Assembly: GCF_004295665.1 (NCBI RefSeq)
Contig: NZ_CP034759.1
Coordinates: 2,976,001 to 3,040,000 of the forward strand
DNA from: Litorilituus sediminis
Lineage (GTDB): Bacteria; Pseudomonadota; Gammaproteobacteria; Enterobacterales; Alteromonadaceae
Length of the DNA stretch: 64,000 nt
Reading direction: 5' to 3'
The notes under the pieces were generated by a model, which was given only the letters and a program-made list of their open reading frames with translations, did no database searches and had not been told where the DNA came from. Position numbers and translations under genes: made by a program. Positions 20,478-31,976 of the stretch are shown here, piece after piece. How positions within the stretch are numbered: the stretch's first letter is position 1; each line of letters begins with the position of its first letter.

Positions 20478-20765
20478 TTAGTGACTCGCTACTTTACCTT
20501 TGTGCTTAAGAATTTGGCGATCTAGCTTATCTACTAAGGTATCAATTGAGGCATACATATCAGCATTTACAGAAGACGCGAATACTTCACCACCCTTCAT
20601 ATGTACCGTTGCTTCTGCTTTTTGATCCAGTTTTTCTACAGTTAGAATAACGTGAACGTTATTAATTTGATCAAAGTGACGTTCTAATTTGGCAAATTTT
20701 GTATTGACGTATTCACGTAATGAGTCGGTAAGTTCAACATGATGACCTGAAAGATTAATTTGCAT
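20478..20765 (-). CDS. hpf: Ribosome hibernation promoting factor HPF (short form)
   Basis: Binds the 30S subunit and promotes 100S dimer formation in stationary phase. The frame is open for 32 more codons upstream, into the 3' end of rpoN, but the family begins MQINLSGHHVELT. The ATG at 20765 has AAAGGATAC just upstream, so I place the start there (95 residues). The length fits the short HPF of gammaproteobacteria. Confidence 0.95.
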   Translation of the reverse strand: MQINLSGHHVELTDSLREYVNTKFAKLERHFDQINNVHVILTVEKLDQKAEATVHMKGGEVFASSVNADMYASIDTLVDKLDRQILKHKGKVASH

Positions 20766-20799
20766 AAGTCGTATCCTTTTTTGTTTTTGAATTAGTGTT

Positions 20800-22305
20800 C
20801 TACAATAAACTTTTACGTTGATTTGACGGTGGGATTGCCAAAGACTCTCGGTACTTGGCAATGGTACGTCGCGCTACTTTAATGCCTTGTTCAGCAAGTA
20901 AATCAGCCATTTTACTATCACTTAATGGCTTGGCTGGTGTTTCGGCTAGTATCAGCTTTTTAATTAATGAACGAATGGCTGTAGATGAGCATTCGCCGCC
21001 ATTTTCAGTGCTAACATGACTTGAGAAGAAATATTTTAGTTCGAATATACCTCTTGGCGTATGCATGTATTTTTGTGTGGTAACACGGGAAATAGTCGAT
21101 TCATGCATATCAACGGCTTCGGCAATATCATTAAGCACCATAGGGCGCATAGCCTCTTCGCCGTGCTCTAAAAAGCCTTGTTGTCTTTGCACGATACAGT
21201 TCGATACTTTAAGTAAGGTATCGTTGCGTGATTCTAAACTTTTAATGAACCATTTCGCTTCTTGTAAATTAGCGCGAATAAATTGCCCATCAGTTGAAGA
21301 CTTCATAGTTTTAGTCATGGCAGCATATTGCTGATTGATAGACAGTTTAGGTGCTGTGTCTGAATTAAGCTCAACAACCCAGCGACCATTTTTCTTTTCA
21401 ACTGATACATCAGGGATAACGTATTGATCATCGCTTTTAATGACGGCATCGCCAGGTCTAGGGTTAAGGCTTTGAATTAAGCGCATAACTTCGCGTAGTT
21501 GATCTTCTTTAAGCTTAGTTTTACGCATTAATTGGCGATAATCGCGATTGCCTAATAAATCAATATGATCGTTAATGATTTGCTTACTTTCTTTTAAGTA
21601 AGGGGTCTCAGGATCAAATTGATTTAGCTGTATGGTTAAACATTCGGGAATTGAGCGTGCGGCAACGCCAATAGGGTCGAACATATTGATGCGTTTTAAT
21701 ACCGCTTCCACTTCATCAAGTTCAATGTCTTCTAAACCGACACTTTCAAGAATATCTTCGCTGGAAACCGTTAAGTAACCAGCATCATCAACCGCTTCTA
21801 TGATAGCTGTTGCGATAGTTTTATCGGTATCTGTAAATGGAGTTAGCTCCATTTGCCATAATAAGTGATCTTGAATAGAGTCGGTGGTTTCCCCTTGATA
21901 GGTATAATCATCTGCAGGACTGCTGACAGCGCCTGTATTTGATACGCCTGCACTATAGCTTTCTTCCCAAGTGGTATCTATGTTTAACTCTTCAGGAATA
22001 TCGCTTTTCTCCATGGCTTCAGTCGTGCTGATTTCATCAATACTGGCAATGGCTTCATCTGTATCCTTGCTACTGGTAATATCTGAGCTAGCTTCTGCGG
22101 AAAACGCTTCTTCTAAGTTATTCTGCTCGGAATTTACTTCCCCTTGTTGGCCTTCTTCAATTTCAAGCAAGGGGTTACTTTCAAGCGCTTCTTGGATTTC
22201 TTGTTGCAACTCTAACGTAGATAACTGCAACAGTTTTATTGCCTGTTGCAGTTGTGGAGTCATTGTTAATTGTTGTCCAATACGGAGCTGTAGTGTAGGG
22301 CGCAT
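20800..22305 (-). CDS. rpoN: RNA polymerase sigma-54 factor RpoN
   Basis: Alternative sigma factor for nitrogen, motility and other enhancer-driven promoters. The Gln/Leu-rich region I begins [20 protein letters not shown]. An acidic, serine-rich region II spans about residues 50-125, followed by the core-binding domain. The RpoN box [11 protein letters not shown] lies near the C-terminus. At 501 residues it is typical. It lies between lptB and hpf, the usual place. Confidence 0.98.
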   Translation of the reverse strand: MRPTLQLRIGQQLTMTPQLQQAIKLLQLSTLELQQEIQEALESNPLLEIEEGQQGEVNSEQNNLEEAFSAEASSDITSSKDTDEAIASIDEISTTEAMEKSDIPEELNIDTTWEESYSAGVSNTGAVSSPADDYTYQGETTDSIQDHLLWQMELTPFTDTDKTIATAIIEAVDDAGYLTVSSEDILESVGLEDIELDEVEAVLKRINMFDPIGVAARSIPECLTIQLNQFDPETPYLKESKQIINDHIDLLGNRDYRQLMRKTKLKEDQLREVMRLIQSLNPRPGDAVIKSDDQYVIPDVSVEKKNGRWVVELNSDTAPKLSINQQYAAMTKTMKSSTDGQFIRANLQEAKWFIKSLESRNDTLLKVSNCIVQRQQGFLEHGEEAMRPMVLNDIAEAVDMHESTISRVTTQKYMHTPRGIFELKYFFSSHVSTENGGECSSTAIRSLIKKLILAETPAKPLSDSKMADLLAEQGIKVARRTIAKYRESLAIPPSNQRKSLL

Positions 22306-22367
22306 CTAGGTGTTACTTTTTCCTAATCTTATATTCTAATTCTTGTTGTCACACTTTACATTGCTAA

Positions 22368-23126
22368 CTATAGCGTGAATTGTTCGCCAAGGTATACATC
22401 TCTTACCTTCTGATTAGCAAGAATTTGATCTGCATTGCCTTCTGCGATTATTTCTCCATGACTGACAATATAAGCGTGTTCACAAACGTCCAATGTCTCT
22501 CTAACATTGTGGTCAGTAATTAAAATCCCTATGCCTCTTTGCTTTAAGTGTATGATGATTTTTTTGATGTCGCCAACCGAAATTGGGTCAACACCAGCAA
22601 ATGGTTCATCTAATAGGATAAATTCTGGATCAGCTGCCAGCGCTCTGGCGATTTCCACACGACGTCTTTCACCACCAGATAAGCTCATACCTAAGTTATC
22701 TTTTATATGACAGATATTAAATTCTTCAAGTAGGTGCTCTAACTTTTCAGACTTTTCTTGGCTAGAAAGGTTTTTACGCGTTTGTAAAATAGCCATAATA
22801 TTTTCAGTCACGGTGAGCTTTCTAAATATAGAGGCTTCTTGCGGCAAATAGCCTATGCCTTGCCTAGCTCTTTCATGCATTGGCGCAAGTGTTACATCGT
22901 GATCATTGAGAATAATTTGACCATGATCGTTGGGCACTAAGCCGACAATCATATAAAAGGATGTCGTTTTTCCTGCACCGTTAGGGCCAAGTAAGCCAAC
23001 AATTTGCCCTGATTCTACTTGCAAGCTAACGCTTTTAACTACCTGACGACTCTTGTAAGACTTGGCTAGGTTCGTTGCAATCAGTGTTGATTTACTATTG
23101 TGCGCTGATGAGCTATTGCTTGTCAC
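22368..23126 (-). CDS. lptB: LPS export ABC transporter ATPase LptB
   Basis: ATPase of the LptB2FGC complex that drives LPS from the inner membrane to the outer surface. Walker [10 protein letters not shown] is at residues 47-55, the signature is LSGGERRR, and Walker B is [14 protein letters not shown]. Its start overlaps the end of lptA by 14 bases, so the two are coupled. The N-terminus has about a dozen extra polar residues compared with E. coli LptB. Confidence 0.97.
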   Translation of the reverse strand: MTSNSSSAHNSKSTLIATNLAKSYKSRQVVKSVSLQVESGQIVGLLGPNGAGKTTSFYMIVGLVPNDHGQIILNDHDVTLAPMHERARQGIGYLPQEASIFRKLTVTENIMAILQTRKNLSSQEKSEKLEHLLEEFNICHIKDNLGMSLSGGERRRVEIARALAADPEFILLDEPFAGVDPISVGDIKKIIIHLKQRGIGILITDHNVRETLDVCEHAYIVSHGEIIAEGNADQILANQKVRDVYLGEQFTL

Positions 23127-23694
23127 TATTGTCGCCTTCTTTGTCTTGCTTTTCTTTCTTGGCTTGCTGCTTTTTAATGACGTTGGGCTGCAAAATAGTC
23201 GTAACAGTTTCGTTGTTATTACTTTCAGCTTCTAGCTTTTCGCTTAAGGTGTTGTAGGTGATTTTACTACCACTTACTTCACTACCAGCTTGTTTGACCA
23301 AAGCATTACCCGAAACTGTAATGGTATTAAGTTCAGGCTGATATTTTATTTCATCTGCCTGTAAGCTAATTAAACTGCCATCTTCAAGTTGCTGTTGAAA
23401 TACCGCTGGCTTGCCTTTGGCGATATAAATGTCAGCTTTTTTAGCACTTTTATCGTCTTTATCACTGAATACCTGCACAATATCAGCGGTAATTGAAATC
23501 GAGCCTTGGCTGATTTTTACATCATCTAGGTAACTAGCTATTTTGTTTTTTAAGTCAGCAGCTTGTCGTTGAGATTTGATGGTAATCTCTTGTTCTAGAT
23601 CTTTTTTCGCAGCCAGTGCTGTTGTGCTAAGGGCAGCGCTTGTTAATAAGCATAAGCTCACTAGTAAAGCTGAAGTATTAAAGCGATTGTTCAT
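23113..23694 (-). CDS. lptA: LPS periplasmic bridge protein LptA
   Basis: Forms the beta-jellyroll bridge that carries LPS across the periplasm from LptC to LptD. A signal peptide runs to about residue 29 (TALAAKK). The OstA-like core has [14 protein letters not shown] and [23 protein letters not shown] strands, followed by a Lys/Gln-rich tail. I chose the ATG at 23694, which has AGAG seven bases upstream, over an in-frame ATG at 23721 that lies deeper inside lptC. Confidence 0.94.
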   Translation of the reverse strand: MNNRFNTSALLVSLCLLTSAALSTTALAAKKDLEQEITIKSQRQAADLKNKIASYLDDVKISQGSISITADIVQVFSDKDDKSAKKADIYIAKGKPAVFQQQLEDGSLISLQADEIKYQPELNTITVSGNALVKQAGSEVSGSKITYNTLSEKLEAESNNNETVTTILQPNVIKKQQAKKEKQDKEGDNSDKQ

Positions 23695-24253
23695 GATTCT
23701 CTTTATAAATTGTGCGTACATGCTCAGTTAATGTCATTTGTTTAGTGTTGAGATCTATAATCAAACCTGAGCCATACATGGTAAAATCTTTGCCTAGCAC
23801 CATGACGGTTTGCTCTGAGCTAATTATATTCGTGGTTAAATCCAGTTCTAAATATTTGCAATGTATTTCTTCTACAATGCTATTTATATCAGTAGCTTTT
23901 AATCGTACCCGATGATTTAACACTACTCTATTGTCTTTGTATAGTGTTGCCTCGTTTGCACTTAACTGCCAAGGCTCGCTATTGTCTTTAGGGTGCAAGG
24001 TATAATTCGGCAGTTCAAAGTGGGTTACCGCTAAGCTAGAGTAATGTTCCATGCGATCAGCTTCAATGGTATGTGAAAGCTGGCCGGCATCGGTATAAAT
24101 ATTACTCTTTAGGGTTTCGGCAATAAAATCAGGTGAAAGTTCATCATCGATAACATCTTGCTGTTCAACTAAAGCACTACGCCATTCGATAATGCCATAG
24201 GTTATGGCACTTAAGAATAAAACAAATAATGCTAAGCTGTACAAGCGGTTCAT
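23678..24253 (-). CDS. lptC: LPS export protein LptC
   Basis: Bitopic inner-membrane protein that receives LPS from LptB2FG and passes it to LptA. The 191-residue product has one N-terminal membrane segment (about residues 5-22) and a periplasmic jellyroll. It overlaps kdsC by four bases and lptA by 17, so kdsC-lptC-lptA-lptB is a coupled run. The sequence is weakly conserved, as usual; position supports the call. Confidence 0.94.
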   Translation of the reverse strand: MNRLYSLALFVLFLSAITYGIIEWRSALVEQQDVIDDELSPDFIAETLKSNIYTDAGQLSHTIEADRMEHYSSLAVTHFELPNYTLHPKDNSEPWQLSANEATLYKDNRVVLNHRVRLKATDINSIVEEIHCKYLELDLTTNIISSEQTVMVLGKDFTMYGSGLIIDLNTKQMTLTEHVRTIYKENHEQSL

Positions 24254-24795
24254 ATACTAGCGCCCGCTGCTTGTGCCAAGCTACCTTGGCATTGCATGAT
24301 TAAATCACATACTTCACGTACAGCACCAAAACCACCACGGGTAAAGGTTATATAATCAGCATTGTTGATTACCTGCGGATGAGCATCGTTAACACTAATA
24401 CCTAAGCCGCATGCCATAATACAGGGTAAGTCAGGTACGTCATCACCTATATAGGCTATTTCATCCGTTGCTAAGTTTAACTGTTCTGCTAATGCTTGTA
24501 GTGCCGGTAATTTATCTTCTTGCCCTTGAATAATATGTTTTACATTCAAGGCTTTCATCCGATTAGCAACAATGGCTGAATTTCTGCCGGTGATAATGGC
24601 AACATCAACACCGCTAGCACCAAGTGCTTTAATGCCAAAACCATCTTTTGTGTGAAAGGCTTTTAGCTCTTCGCCATCATTACCTAAATAAATTCTGCCA
24701 TCAGAAAAAACGCCGTCGACATCGCACACGAGCAATTTAATCGTTTTGGCTTTATTTAGTACTTCTTGTGGCACATTGCCATATAAGGTATTCAT
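24250..24795 (-). CDS. kdsC: 3-deoxy-D-manno-octulosonate 8-phosphate phosphatase KdsC
   Basis: Makes free KDO for the LPS inner core. HAD-superfamily protein of 181 residues with the nucleophile motif DVDGVFSDG (D25 and D27), the AIITGRNS motif and the IGDDVPDLPCI motif. It lacks a cap domain and would act as a tetramer, like the family. The last base of kdsD is shared with its ATG. Confidence 0.97.
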   Translation of the reverse strand: MNTLYGNVPQEVLNKAKTIKLLVCDVDGVFSDGRIYLGNDGEELKAFHTKDGFGIKALGASGVDVAIITGRNSAIVANRMKALNVKHIIQGQEDKLPALQALAEQLNLATDEIAYIGDDVPDLPCIMACGLGISVNDAHPQVINNADYITFTRGGFGAVREVCDLIMQCQGSLAQAAGASI

Positions 24796-25760
24796 TAAAG
24801 TACCCCAGAGCTAAGTAAATCATGCATATTCATTGCGCCAACAGGTTGGTTCTTATCATTAACAATAATTAAACCATTAATCTTTTTGTCTTCCATAATT
24901 TTTAGCGCTTGCGCTGCCAGCATTTCATCACTTGCGGTGCAAGGAGATTTGGTCATAACGTTAGCAATATTATCTTGATGTATATCTATTTTGGCATCGA
25001 GAATACGGCGTAAGTCGCCATCGGTAAATAAACCCACTAGAGTATTTTCATTATTAACAACCGCGGTCATGCCTAAGCCTTTTAGCGACATTTCAACAAG
25101 CGCGTCTTTAATAAGCGCTGATTCTTGCACTACAGGTAGTCTATCCCCTTGATGCATAATATCACTTAAGCGTAATAATAATCGCTTGCCTAAGCTACCA
25201 CCCGGATGCGATAGGGCAAAATCATCGGCGGTAAAGCCTCTGGCGTTAAGTAGAGCTACCGCGAGTGCATCACCCATGACTAAGGTTGCCGTGGTACTTG
25301 ATGTTGGGGCTAAGCCTAATGGGCATGCCTCTTCAGCAACGTTAATGCAAACATGGGTATCGCTTAATTGAGATAATGTTGATTCTGTATTACCTGTCAT
25401 GGCGATTAATTTGGCACCTATGCGCTTAATTACCGGAATGATTGCCAGTACTTCATTTGTTTCACCAGAATTAGAAATTGTTAAGACAACATCATCACTG
25501 GTGATCATGCCTAAATCACCATGACTGGCTTCACCTGGATGAACAAAAAATGCAGGTGTGCCCGTACTGGCTAAGGTGGCAGCAATTTTGCCGCCAATAT
25601 GGCCTGATTTGCCCATACCGATAACAATAACGCGACCTTGGCATTGATACATAAGTTGGCAGGCTTGCTCAAAGCTATCGTCAATGTATTGCAGCAAGTC
25701 AGCAATGGCTTTTTGCTCAATGTTGATGACATTTTTGCCGAGCTGTTTAAAGTTATGCAT
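24795..25760 (-). CDS. kdsD: Arabinose-5-phosphate isomerase KdsD
   Basis: Converts ribulose 5-phosphate to arabinose 5-phosphate, the first step toward KDO. An N-terminal SIS domain (GMGKSGHIGGKIAATLASTG, SGETNEV, SHPGGSLGKR) is followed by two CBS domains. The frame reaches a TTG at 25772; the ATG at 25760 (MHNFKQLG) is more likely and gives 321 residues. It heads the KDO/Lpt run with yrbG upstream. Confidence 0.95.
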   Translation of the reverse strand: MHNFKQLGKNVINIEQKAIADLLQYIDDSFEQACQLMYQCQGRVIVIGMGKSGHIGGKIAATLASTGTPAFFVHPGEASHGDLGMITSDDVVLTISNSGETNEVLAIIPVIKRIGAKLIAMTGNTESTLSQLSDTHVCINVAEEACPLGLAPTSSTTATLVMGDALAVALLNARGFTADDFALSHPGGSLGKRLLLRLSDIMHQGDRLPVVQESALIKDALVEMSLKGLGMTAVVNNENTLVGLFTDGDLRRILDAKIDIHQDNIANVMTKSPCTASDEMLAAQALKIMEDKKINGLIIVNDKNQPVGAMNMHDLLSSGVL

Positions 25761-25774
25761 AGTAAAAACCAACC

Positions 25775-26761
25775 TTAGTTATTATTTAACTGACCAAAAA
25801 GTAAAAATTGATAAGCAACAAAGCTCAGTAATAGCAATGCACCTTTGGCGCGAGTAATTCTAAAGTAACCAAACTTTCGACTAAAGCACAGTACAAAGAG
25901 TAATAAGGTGACACCTAGCATATAAGGGGCATCACGTGTTGAGGCCAGCGCATTAATATTGCCTGGGGCAATAACACCCGCTAATGATAAAACCGCTAAA
26001 ATATTAAAAATATTAGAACCAATAATGTTGCCTAGCGCTAAGTCATCTTCTTTTTTCAAAATACTCATAATGCTTGCCGCTAGCTCTGGCAAACTTGTAC
26101 CTATGGCAACTATGGTGAGGCCAATAACTAAATCACTGACGCCAAAGGTTTTAGCAATAAAGACAGATGAGTCAACTAAATAATTAGCGCTAATAGGTAA
26201 AATGATCACGCCGACAACTAACCACATAATGGATAGTTTCATATCGACGGCTTCTGCCACTTCTTGTTCTGCTTCAATCACTAAAGGGTCATCGCTTGGT
26301 TTATCTTTAGTGCGTCTTAAGGTAATAACAAGTAGAGCAATGATATAAATAAAAAAGCCTATCATCAGCTCAACTCCTTCAAGGAAACTAAAGTGTTGAT
26401 CGAGTAGTATCCAGTAGGCGAATGCCGAAATAATGAGAATTAACGGTATTTCTCGTTTAACGGTTTGTGATGACACGGATAAGGGTTGTAATAATGCTGT
26501 AATACCTAAAACAAGGGCAATATTGGTGATGTTGGAACCGATAGCATTACCTACAGCTAGATCAGGCGAGCCTTGTAATGAAGCGGTTGCTGCTGTCATC
26601 ATCTCAGGAGCAGAAGATCCCATAGCAACTATGGTTAGGCCGATAATCATAGGTGAAACACCAAGATTACGTGCTAGTGATGAGGCGCCAAAGACAAATT
26701 TGTCAGCACTCCATACTAGTGCGACTAAGGCAACGACTAAAATAAAAACTTGTTCTAACAT
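25775..26761 (-). CDS. yrbG: Calcium/sodium antiporter YrbG
   Basis: CaCA-family exchanger with ten or so membrane segments in two inverted repeats. The two signature motifs are GSSAPEM in the N-terminal half and GTSLPELA in the C-terminal half, with GNAIGSNI/GNIIGSNIFN repeats. At 328 residues it fits the family. It is divergent from mlaF across 293 bases. GGAG precedes the ATG, and a short TACCAAT/ATTGGTA hairpin lies about 18 bases before it. Confidence 0.94.
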   Translation of the reverse strand: MLEQVFILVVALVALVWSADKFVFGASSLARNLGVSPMIIGLTIVAMGSSAPEMMTAATASLQGSPDLAVGNAIGSNITNIALVLGITALLQPLSVSSQTVKREIPLILIISAFAYWILLDQHFSFLEGVELMIGFFIYIIALLVITLRRTKDKPSDDPLVIEAEQEVAEAVDMKLSIMWLVVGVIILPISANYLVDSSVFIAKTFGVSDLVIGLTIVAIGTSLPELAASIMSILKKEDDLALGNIIGSNIFNILAVLSLAGVIAPGNINALASTRDAPYMLGVTLLLFVLCFSRKFGYFRITRAKGALLLLSFVAYQFLLFGQLNNN

Positions 26762-26779
26762 GTATTACTCCGCAAAGGA

Positions 26780-26797
26780 TACCAATTCTCATTGGTA
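26780..26797. repeat. Short TACCAAT/ATTGGTA hairpin in the yrbG leader
   Basis: TACCAAT (26780-26786) and ATTGGTA (26791-26797) flank a TCTC loop. The arms look like the outer tips of the terminal repeats of the element at 46162-46425, joined tail to tail, so it may be a deletion remnant. It is too short to be sure. Confidence 0.4.
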
Positions 26798-26975
26798 CAA
26801 GGGTAAATTGTCGCTGGTTGTGAACCAAAAAAAAAGTATTTAATGCTTTGTTAGTAAAAAAAGTCTTATTTTGCCTTACTTTTAGACAGTCAAACCATTA
26901 AAAATGATCACTTACTTACAATTGAGAAGAGTTTTCTTACATTTATTCTAGGTATATTGAAGAATTTCTAATGAA

Positions 26976-27011
26976 CAATTGTTGTTGCTCAGGTAAAATC
27001 GACAACAATTG
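26976..27011. repeat. Inverted repeat in the mlaF upstream region
   Basis: CAATTGTTGT (26976-26985) and ACAACAATTG (27002-27011) are exact inverse complements separated by 16 bases, ending 43 bases before the mlaF ATG. It could be an operator for a dimeric regulator or a leader hairpin. No T run follows. Confidence 0.5.
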
Positions 27012-27054
27012 AATAACCTCTACAGCGCCGCTATAAGACATTGACGTTACACAC

Positions 27055-27885
27055 ATGATAAATTCGGATACTTCAGCCAATTTAGTTGAAATTGAAAACT
27101 TAACCTTTAATCGCGGTGAACGGGTTATTTACGATAATATTAGCCTAAGCATACCTAAAGGCAAAGTGACCGCAATTATGGGCCCTAGTGGCATAGGTAA
27201 AACCACCTTGCTCAGGTTGATTGGTGGCCAACTTAAGCCAGATAGCGGCAATATTTATTTTGCTGGCAACAATATTCCACAGTTATCTCGCAAGGCGTTA
27301 TACGAAACACGAAAGCGCATGAGTATGTTGTTTCAAAGTGGTGCGCTTTTTACTGATATGAGTGTTTACGACAATATCGCCTTTCCTATTCGAGAGCATA
27401 CTGATTTATCGGAAGCATTAATTGAAAAAATAGTGCTGATGAAGTTAGAGGCAGTTGGTTTACGTGGCGCAAGACATCTTCATCCTAGTGAGCTTTCTGG
27501 CGGTATGGCGCGCCGCGTCGCCTTAGCGCGAGCGATAGCATTAGATCCAGAATTAATTCTTTATGATGAGCCGTTTGCAGGACAAGATCCTATTTCTATG
27601 GGGGTGATTGTTCGTCTTATTCGCGCTTTAAGTGATGCTTTAGGTTTAACTTCTGTGGTTGTTTCCCATGATGTGCCAGAAGTGATGAGTATTGCTGATT
27701 ATATTTATATTGTTGCTGAGCAAAAAATTATCGGTCAAGGTACACCTGAACAAGTGAGGCAAGATTCATCTGAACTGGTAAAACAGTTTGTTCAAGGTCA
27801 AGCTGATGGTCCTGTGCCATTTCATTTTCCTGCTCCTGAATATGGTAGTGAAATGATTAAATCAGGCAGCAAGGGAGGCAAATGA
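27055..27885 (+). CDS. mlaF: Phospholipid transport ATPase MlaF
   Basis: ATPase of the MlaFEDB complex, which moves phospholipids between the inner membrane and periplasmic MlaC to keep outer-membrane asymmetry. Walker A is GPSGIGKTT, the signature LSGGMARR and Walker [14 protein letters not shown]. The 276-residue length is standard. It overlaps mlaE by four bases (ATGA). Confidence 0.97.
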   Translation: MINSDTSANLVEIENLTFNRGERVIYDNISLSIPKGKVTAIMGPSGIGKTTLLRLIGGQLKPDSGNIYFAGNNIPQLSRKALYETRKRMSMLFQSGALFTDMSVYDNIAFPIREHTDLSEALIEKIVLMKLEAVGLRGARHLHPSELSGGMARRVALARAIALDPELILYDEPFAGQDPISMGVIVRLIRALSDALGLTSVVVSHDVPEVMSIADYIYIVAEQKIIGQGTPEQVRQDSSELVKQFVQGQADGPVPFHFPAPEYGSEMIKSGSKGGK

Positions 27886-28661
27886 TGCAGCAATTAATTC
27901 GTTTAGGTAGGCACACCATTGCCTTAATCAGTGGCTTAGGGCGTGCGGTATTATTGTTAGTTTCATCGCTAACGCATGTACCTAATGTTCGTAAAGGTAC
28001 GCCATTATTGATGCAACAGCTTTATAGTGTTGGTGTCATGTCACTGATTATTGTGGTCGTTTCAGGTGCCTTTATTGGCATGGTACTGGCGCTGCAAGGT
28101 TATACTATTTTGGTTGGTTATGGTGCAGAAGCCAGCTTAGGTCCTATGGTTGCCTTATCGTTATTAAGAGAACTTGGCCCTGTTGTTGCCGCTATACTGT
28201 TTGCTGGTCGAGCAGGTTCAGCTCTTACCGCTGAAATTGGTTTAATGAAAGTAACTGAGCAGTTATCTAGTTTGGAAATGATGGCGGTAGATCCATTACG
28301 TCGGGTGATTGCGCCACGTTTTTGGGCTGGCTTTATTAGCTTACCTTTATTAGCGGCAATTTTTTCTATGGTGGGTATTTTAGGTGCTCATTTGGTGGGG
28401 GTTGACTGGTTAGGTGTTGATGGCGGTACTTTTTGGTCTGTTATGCAAGATCAAGTGGACTTTAATAAAGATATTATGAACGGTGTCATTAAAAGTGTTG
28501 TCTTTGCTTTTGTGGTGACTTGGATAGCTGTTTATAAAGGCTACGATTGTGAGCCAACGTCGGAAGGCATTAGCCGAGCAACCACTGCAACGGTTGTCCA
28601 GTCTTCGTTATTAGTATTAGGTTTAGATTTTATTTTAACGGCATTGATGTTTACTAAATAA
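27882..28661 (+). CDS. mlaE: Phospholipid transport permease MlaE
   Basis: Membrane subunit of MlaFEDB, 259 residues with five or six hydrophobic segments. Typical permease features are [35 protein letters not shown] and [11 protein letters not shown], the last being the coupling-helix region that contacts MlaF. Start overlaps the mlaF stop. Confidence 0.97.
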   Translation: MMQQLIRLGRHTIALISGLGRAVLLLVSSLTHVPNVRKGTPLLMQQLYSVGVMSLIIVVVSGAFIGMVLALQGYTILVGYGAEASLGPMVALSLLRELGPVVAAILFAGRAGSALTAEIGLMKVTEQLSSLEMMAVDPLRRVIAPRFWAGFISLPLLAAIFSMVGILGAHLVGVDWLGVDGGTFWSVMQDQVDFNKDIMNGVIKSVVFAFVVTWIAVYKGYDCEPTSEGISRATTATVVQSSLLVLGLDFILTALMFTK

Positions 28662-28720
28662 GTCAACATCTACATATAATATGCGGTTAACAGTGATTGT
28701 TTTAAGTTTTGGTGAATGAC

Positions 28721-29194
28721 ATGGTGTCAAAAAAAATTGAGTTAATGGTCGGCCTTTTTGTGGCTTTGGGTATTCTTGCCTTATTGGTATTATCGCTAAA
28801 GGTTGCAAATACGGGTATTTCTGGCAATGGGGCAAGTTATGATTTATTGGCTAAGTTTGACAATATTGGCGGCTTAAAGGTGCGCTCACCTGTTAAAGTT
28901 GGCGGTGTGGTTGTTGGTCGAGTTAGTGATATCTCATTAGATGAAGAAGATTACACGCCAGTAGTGACGTTAAAGATCTATACTCAATATAATAACTTTT
29001 CTGAAGCGACATCAGTGGCCATATTAACCTCAGGCTTACTTGGTGAGCAGTATGTCGGTTTGCAGCCGGGCTTTATTGATGAATCGTTAGATACATTGCA
29101 GCCAGGGGACTTTATTGAAGACACTAAGCCGGCATTAGTTTTAGAAGAGTTAATAGGTCAGTTTTTATTTAGCCAAGGAAGTGGTGATGAATAG
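28721..29194 (+). CDS. mlaD: Phospholipid-binding MCE protein MlaD
   Basis: MCE-domain protein that forms a hexameric pore on MlaE in the periplasm. One N-terminal membrane anchor is followed by a single MCE domain with GLKVRSPVKVGGVVVGRV. The frame opens at a TTG (28709), but the ATG at 28721 has GGTG six bases upstream and gives the usual MVSKKIELMVGLFVALG start, 157 residues. Confidence 0.95.
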   Translation: MVSKKIELMVGLFVALGILALLVLSLKVANTGISGNGASYDLLAKFDNIGGLKVRSPVKVGGVVVGRVSDISLDEEDYTPVVTLKIYTQYNNFSEATSVAILTSGLLGEQYVGLQPGFIDESLDTLQPGDFIEDTKPALVLEELIGQFLFSQGSGDE

Positions 29195-29948
29195 CAAAAA
29201 AAAGAGAAATGTAATGCAATTGTTAGCTAAACCCCGAGCACTTATTGCCATAGTGCTTATGACTTTTGCTCATGGTGCTATGGCTCAATCTAGCTCAAGC
29301 ACAGCGGTAAGTAGTTCAACACCAACAGTGATTGTTGACAAAACTAACCCATATTTAATGATTAAAGAAGTAGCAGGCCTTACCTTTAAACGTTTTGCTG
29401 ATGAGCAAAAAGCGATTCAGGCTAATCCAAACATATTAAAAAATATTGTCCGTGAAGAGTTGATGCCTTATATCAACTACAAGTATTCAGCATTTAAAGT
29501 AATAGGTAAGCATCTTAAAAAGACAACAGATGAGCAAAGACGTGCTTTTGTGCCAGTTTTTCGTGAGTATTTAGTGACTTCATATGCACAGGTTTTTACC
29601 TTATATGATAATCAGCTTGTTGAGTTTGCGCCTGAGCGTGATTTTGCCGATAAGAAAATCGTTGCCGTTGATACGAAAGTGATTATGCCGGGCAGAGATG
29701 ATATTGATGTATCGTTTAAAGTGCGTAAAAGTAAGAAAACTAAGCAATGGCAAGCTTATGATATGGTCGCAGAAGGTGTTAGCCTGCTTGACTCTAAGCA
29801 AGCCGAGTTAGGTAGTATTATCAGACAAAAAGGCCTGCCTTATGTCACCGAAATGCTAAGAAAGAAAAGTGAGCGTGATATTGTTTTTAAAGATAAAAAG
29901 AAAACAGAATCAGCACCAGCGGCTAATAAAAGTGCTGGGCAGGGCTAA
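29187..29948 (+). CDS. mlaC: Periplasmic phospholipid-binding protein MlaC
   Basis: Soluble lipid shuttle between MlaD and the outer-membrane MlaA complex. A signal peptide is present (basic start, hydrophobic core, GAMAQ near residue 33), then the Tol-Tol_Ttg2 domain with NPYLMIKEVA, LMPYINYKYSAFKVIGKHL and WQAYDMVAEGVSLL. Two GTG codons just upstream are in frame, but AAGGA is spaced for the ATG at 29187. It overlaps the end of mlaD. Confidence 0.95.
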   Translation: MNSKKKRNVMQLLAKPRALIAIVLMTFAHGAMAQSSSSTAVSSSTPTVIVDKTNPYLMIKEVAGLTFKRFADEQKAIQANPNILKNIVREELMPYINYKYSAFKVIGKHLKKTTDEQRRAFVPVFREYLVTSYAQVFTLYDNQLVEFAPERDFADKKIVAVDTKVIMPGRDDIDVSFKVRKSKKTKQWQAYDMVAEGVSLLDSKQAELGSIIRQKGLPYVTEMLRKKSERDIVFKDKKKTESAPAANKSAGQG

Positions 29949-29951
29949 CAG

Positions 29952-30245
29952 GTGAAAAGTGTAACTTTTGCTGTGAATGGCAGCAATGTAAATGTTAGCG
30001 GAGAATTAACGCGGCATACGGTTATGCAGGTTGCTAATAAAGAGTTGAAAAGTGTCTTTAGCCATAATGCGGTTGAATTGGACTTTTCCCAAGTAACTCA
30101 TGTTGACACCGCCGGATTAGCTTGGTTATTTTTGCTATTAGAACAAGCGGCTACTCATAACTGCCAGCTAACCTTTCAGGGTTTGCCAAAAAAATTAGAT
30201 AAATTAATTGAACTCAGTGGTGTGCAAGGTTTATTGCCAGTATAA
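29952..30245 (+). CDS. mlaB: STAS-domain protein MlaB
   Basis: Cytoplasmic STAS subunit that binds MlaF and stabilises the MlaFEDB transporter. A 97-residue single STAS domain with VELDFSQVTHVDTAGLAWL, where the Asp-Thr pair is at the usual phospho-acceptor-like position. It starts with GTG three bases after the mlaC stop. Confidence 0.93.
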   Translation: MKSVTFAVNGSNVNVSGELTRHTVMQVANKELKSVFSHNAVELDFSQVTHVDTAGLAWLFLLLEQAATHNCQLTFQGLPKKLDKLIELSGVQGLLPV

Positions 30246-30280
30246 ATGGCACCACAAAAGTAGTATTTTAGGAGAGTAAA

Positions 30281-30544
30281 TTGGAAATTAATGAAATTGA
30301 AGCTTTAGTTGAAAAACTAATTAATGATGCCTTAGAGCTAGATGAACTAAAAGTGAAGTTTGACGGCTCACAATGCGCCATTATTGCCGTTGGTGATTTC
30401 TTTGAAACACTATCTCGAGTAAAGCGTCAACAAACGGTATTAGCTCCGTTATCTGAAGTGATACAAAACGGTACTATTCATGCTGTATCAGTAAAAACCT
30501 TTACTAAAGCACAATGGCAACGAGATAAAATGCTCAACGGTTAG
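30281..30544 (+). CDS. ibaG: BolA-family protein IbaG
   Basis: Small BolA-like protein (87 residues) that pairs with monothiol glutaredoxins in iron-sulfur cluster handling. The core VKFDGSQCAIIAVGDFF and the C-terminal IHAVSVKTFTKAQW are typical. The start is TTG, decided by AGGAGAG about seven bases upstream. It lies between mlaB and murA, as in E. coli. Confidence 0.95.
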   Translation: MEINEIEALVEKLINDALELDELKVKFDGSQCAIIAVGDFFETLSRVKRQQTVLAPLSEVIQNGTIHAVSVKTFTKAQWQRDKMLNG

Positions 30545-30622
30545 TTTGACTAAAGCAAACTACAGATTTTTTATCTTTTGTGTATACTAGGTCGGTATTT
30601 TTAATTTTTTAGTAAGTAGTAA

Positions 30623-31894
<1,272 letters not shown>

Positions 31895-31930
31895 TAGCTA
31901 AAGCTATTTAACCTCAGGTTATTTAATAAC

Positions 31931-31959
31931 AAGAGCAACCTATTTGTTGCTCTTTTTTT
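31931..31959 (+). terminator. Rho-independent terminator after murA
   Basis: AAGAGCAAC (31931-31939) pairs with GTTGCTCTT (31946-31954) around a six-base loop, followed by T to 31959. It closes the mla-murA unit and lies just before the convergent flavoenzyme gene. Confidence 0.92.
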
Positions 31960-31976
31960 ATGGTTATTTTTCTTGT

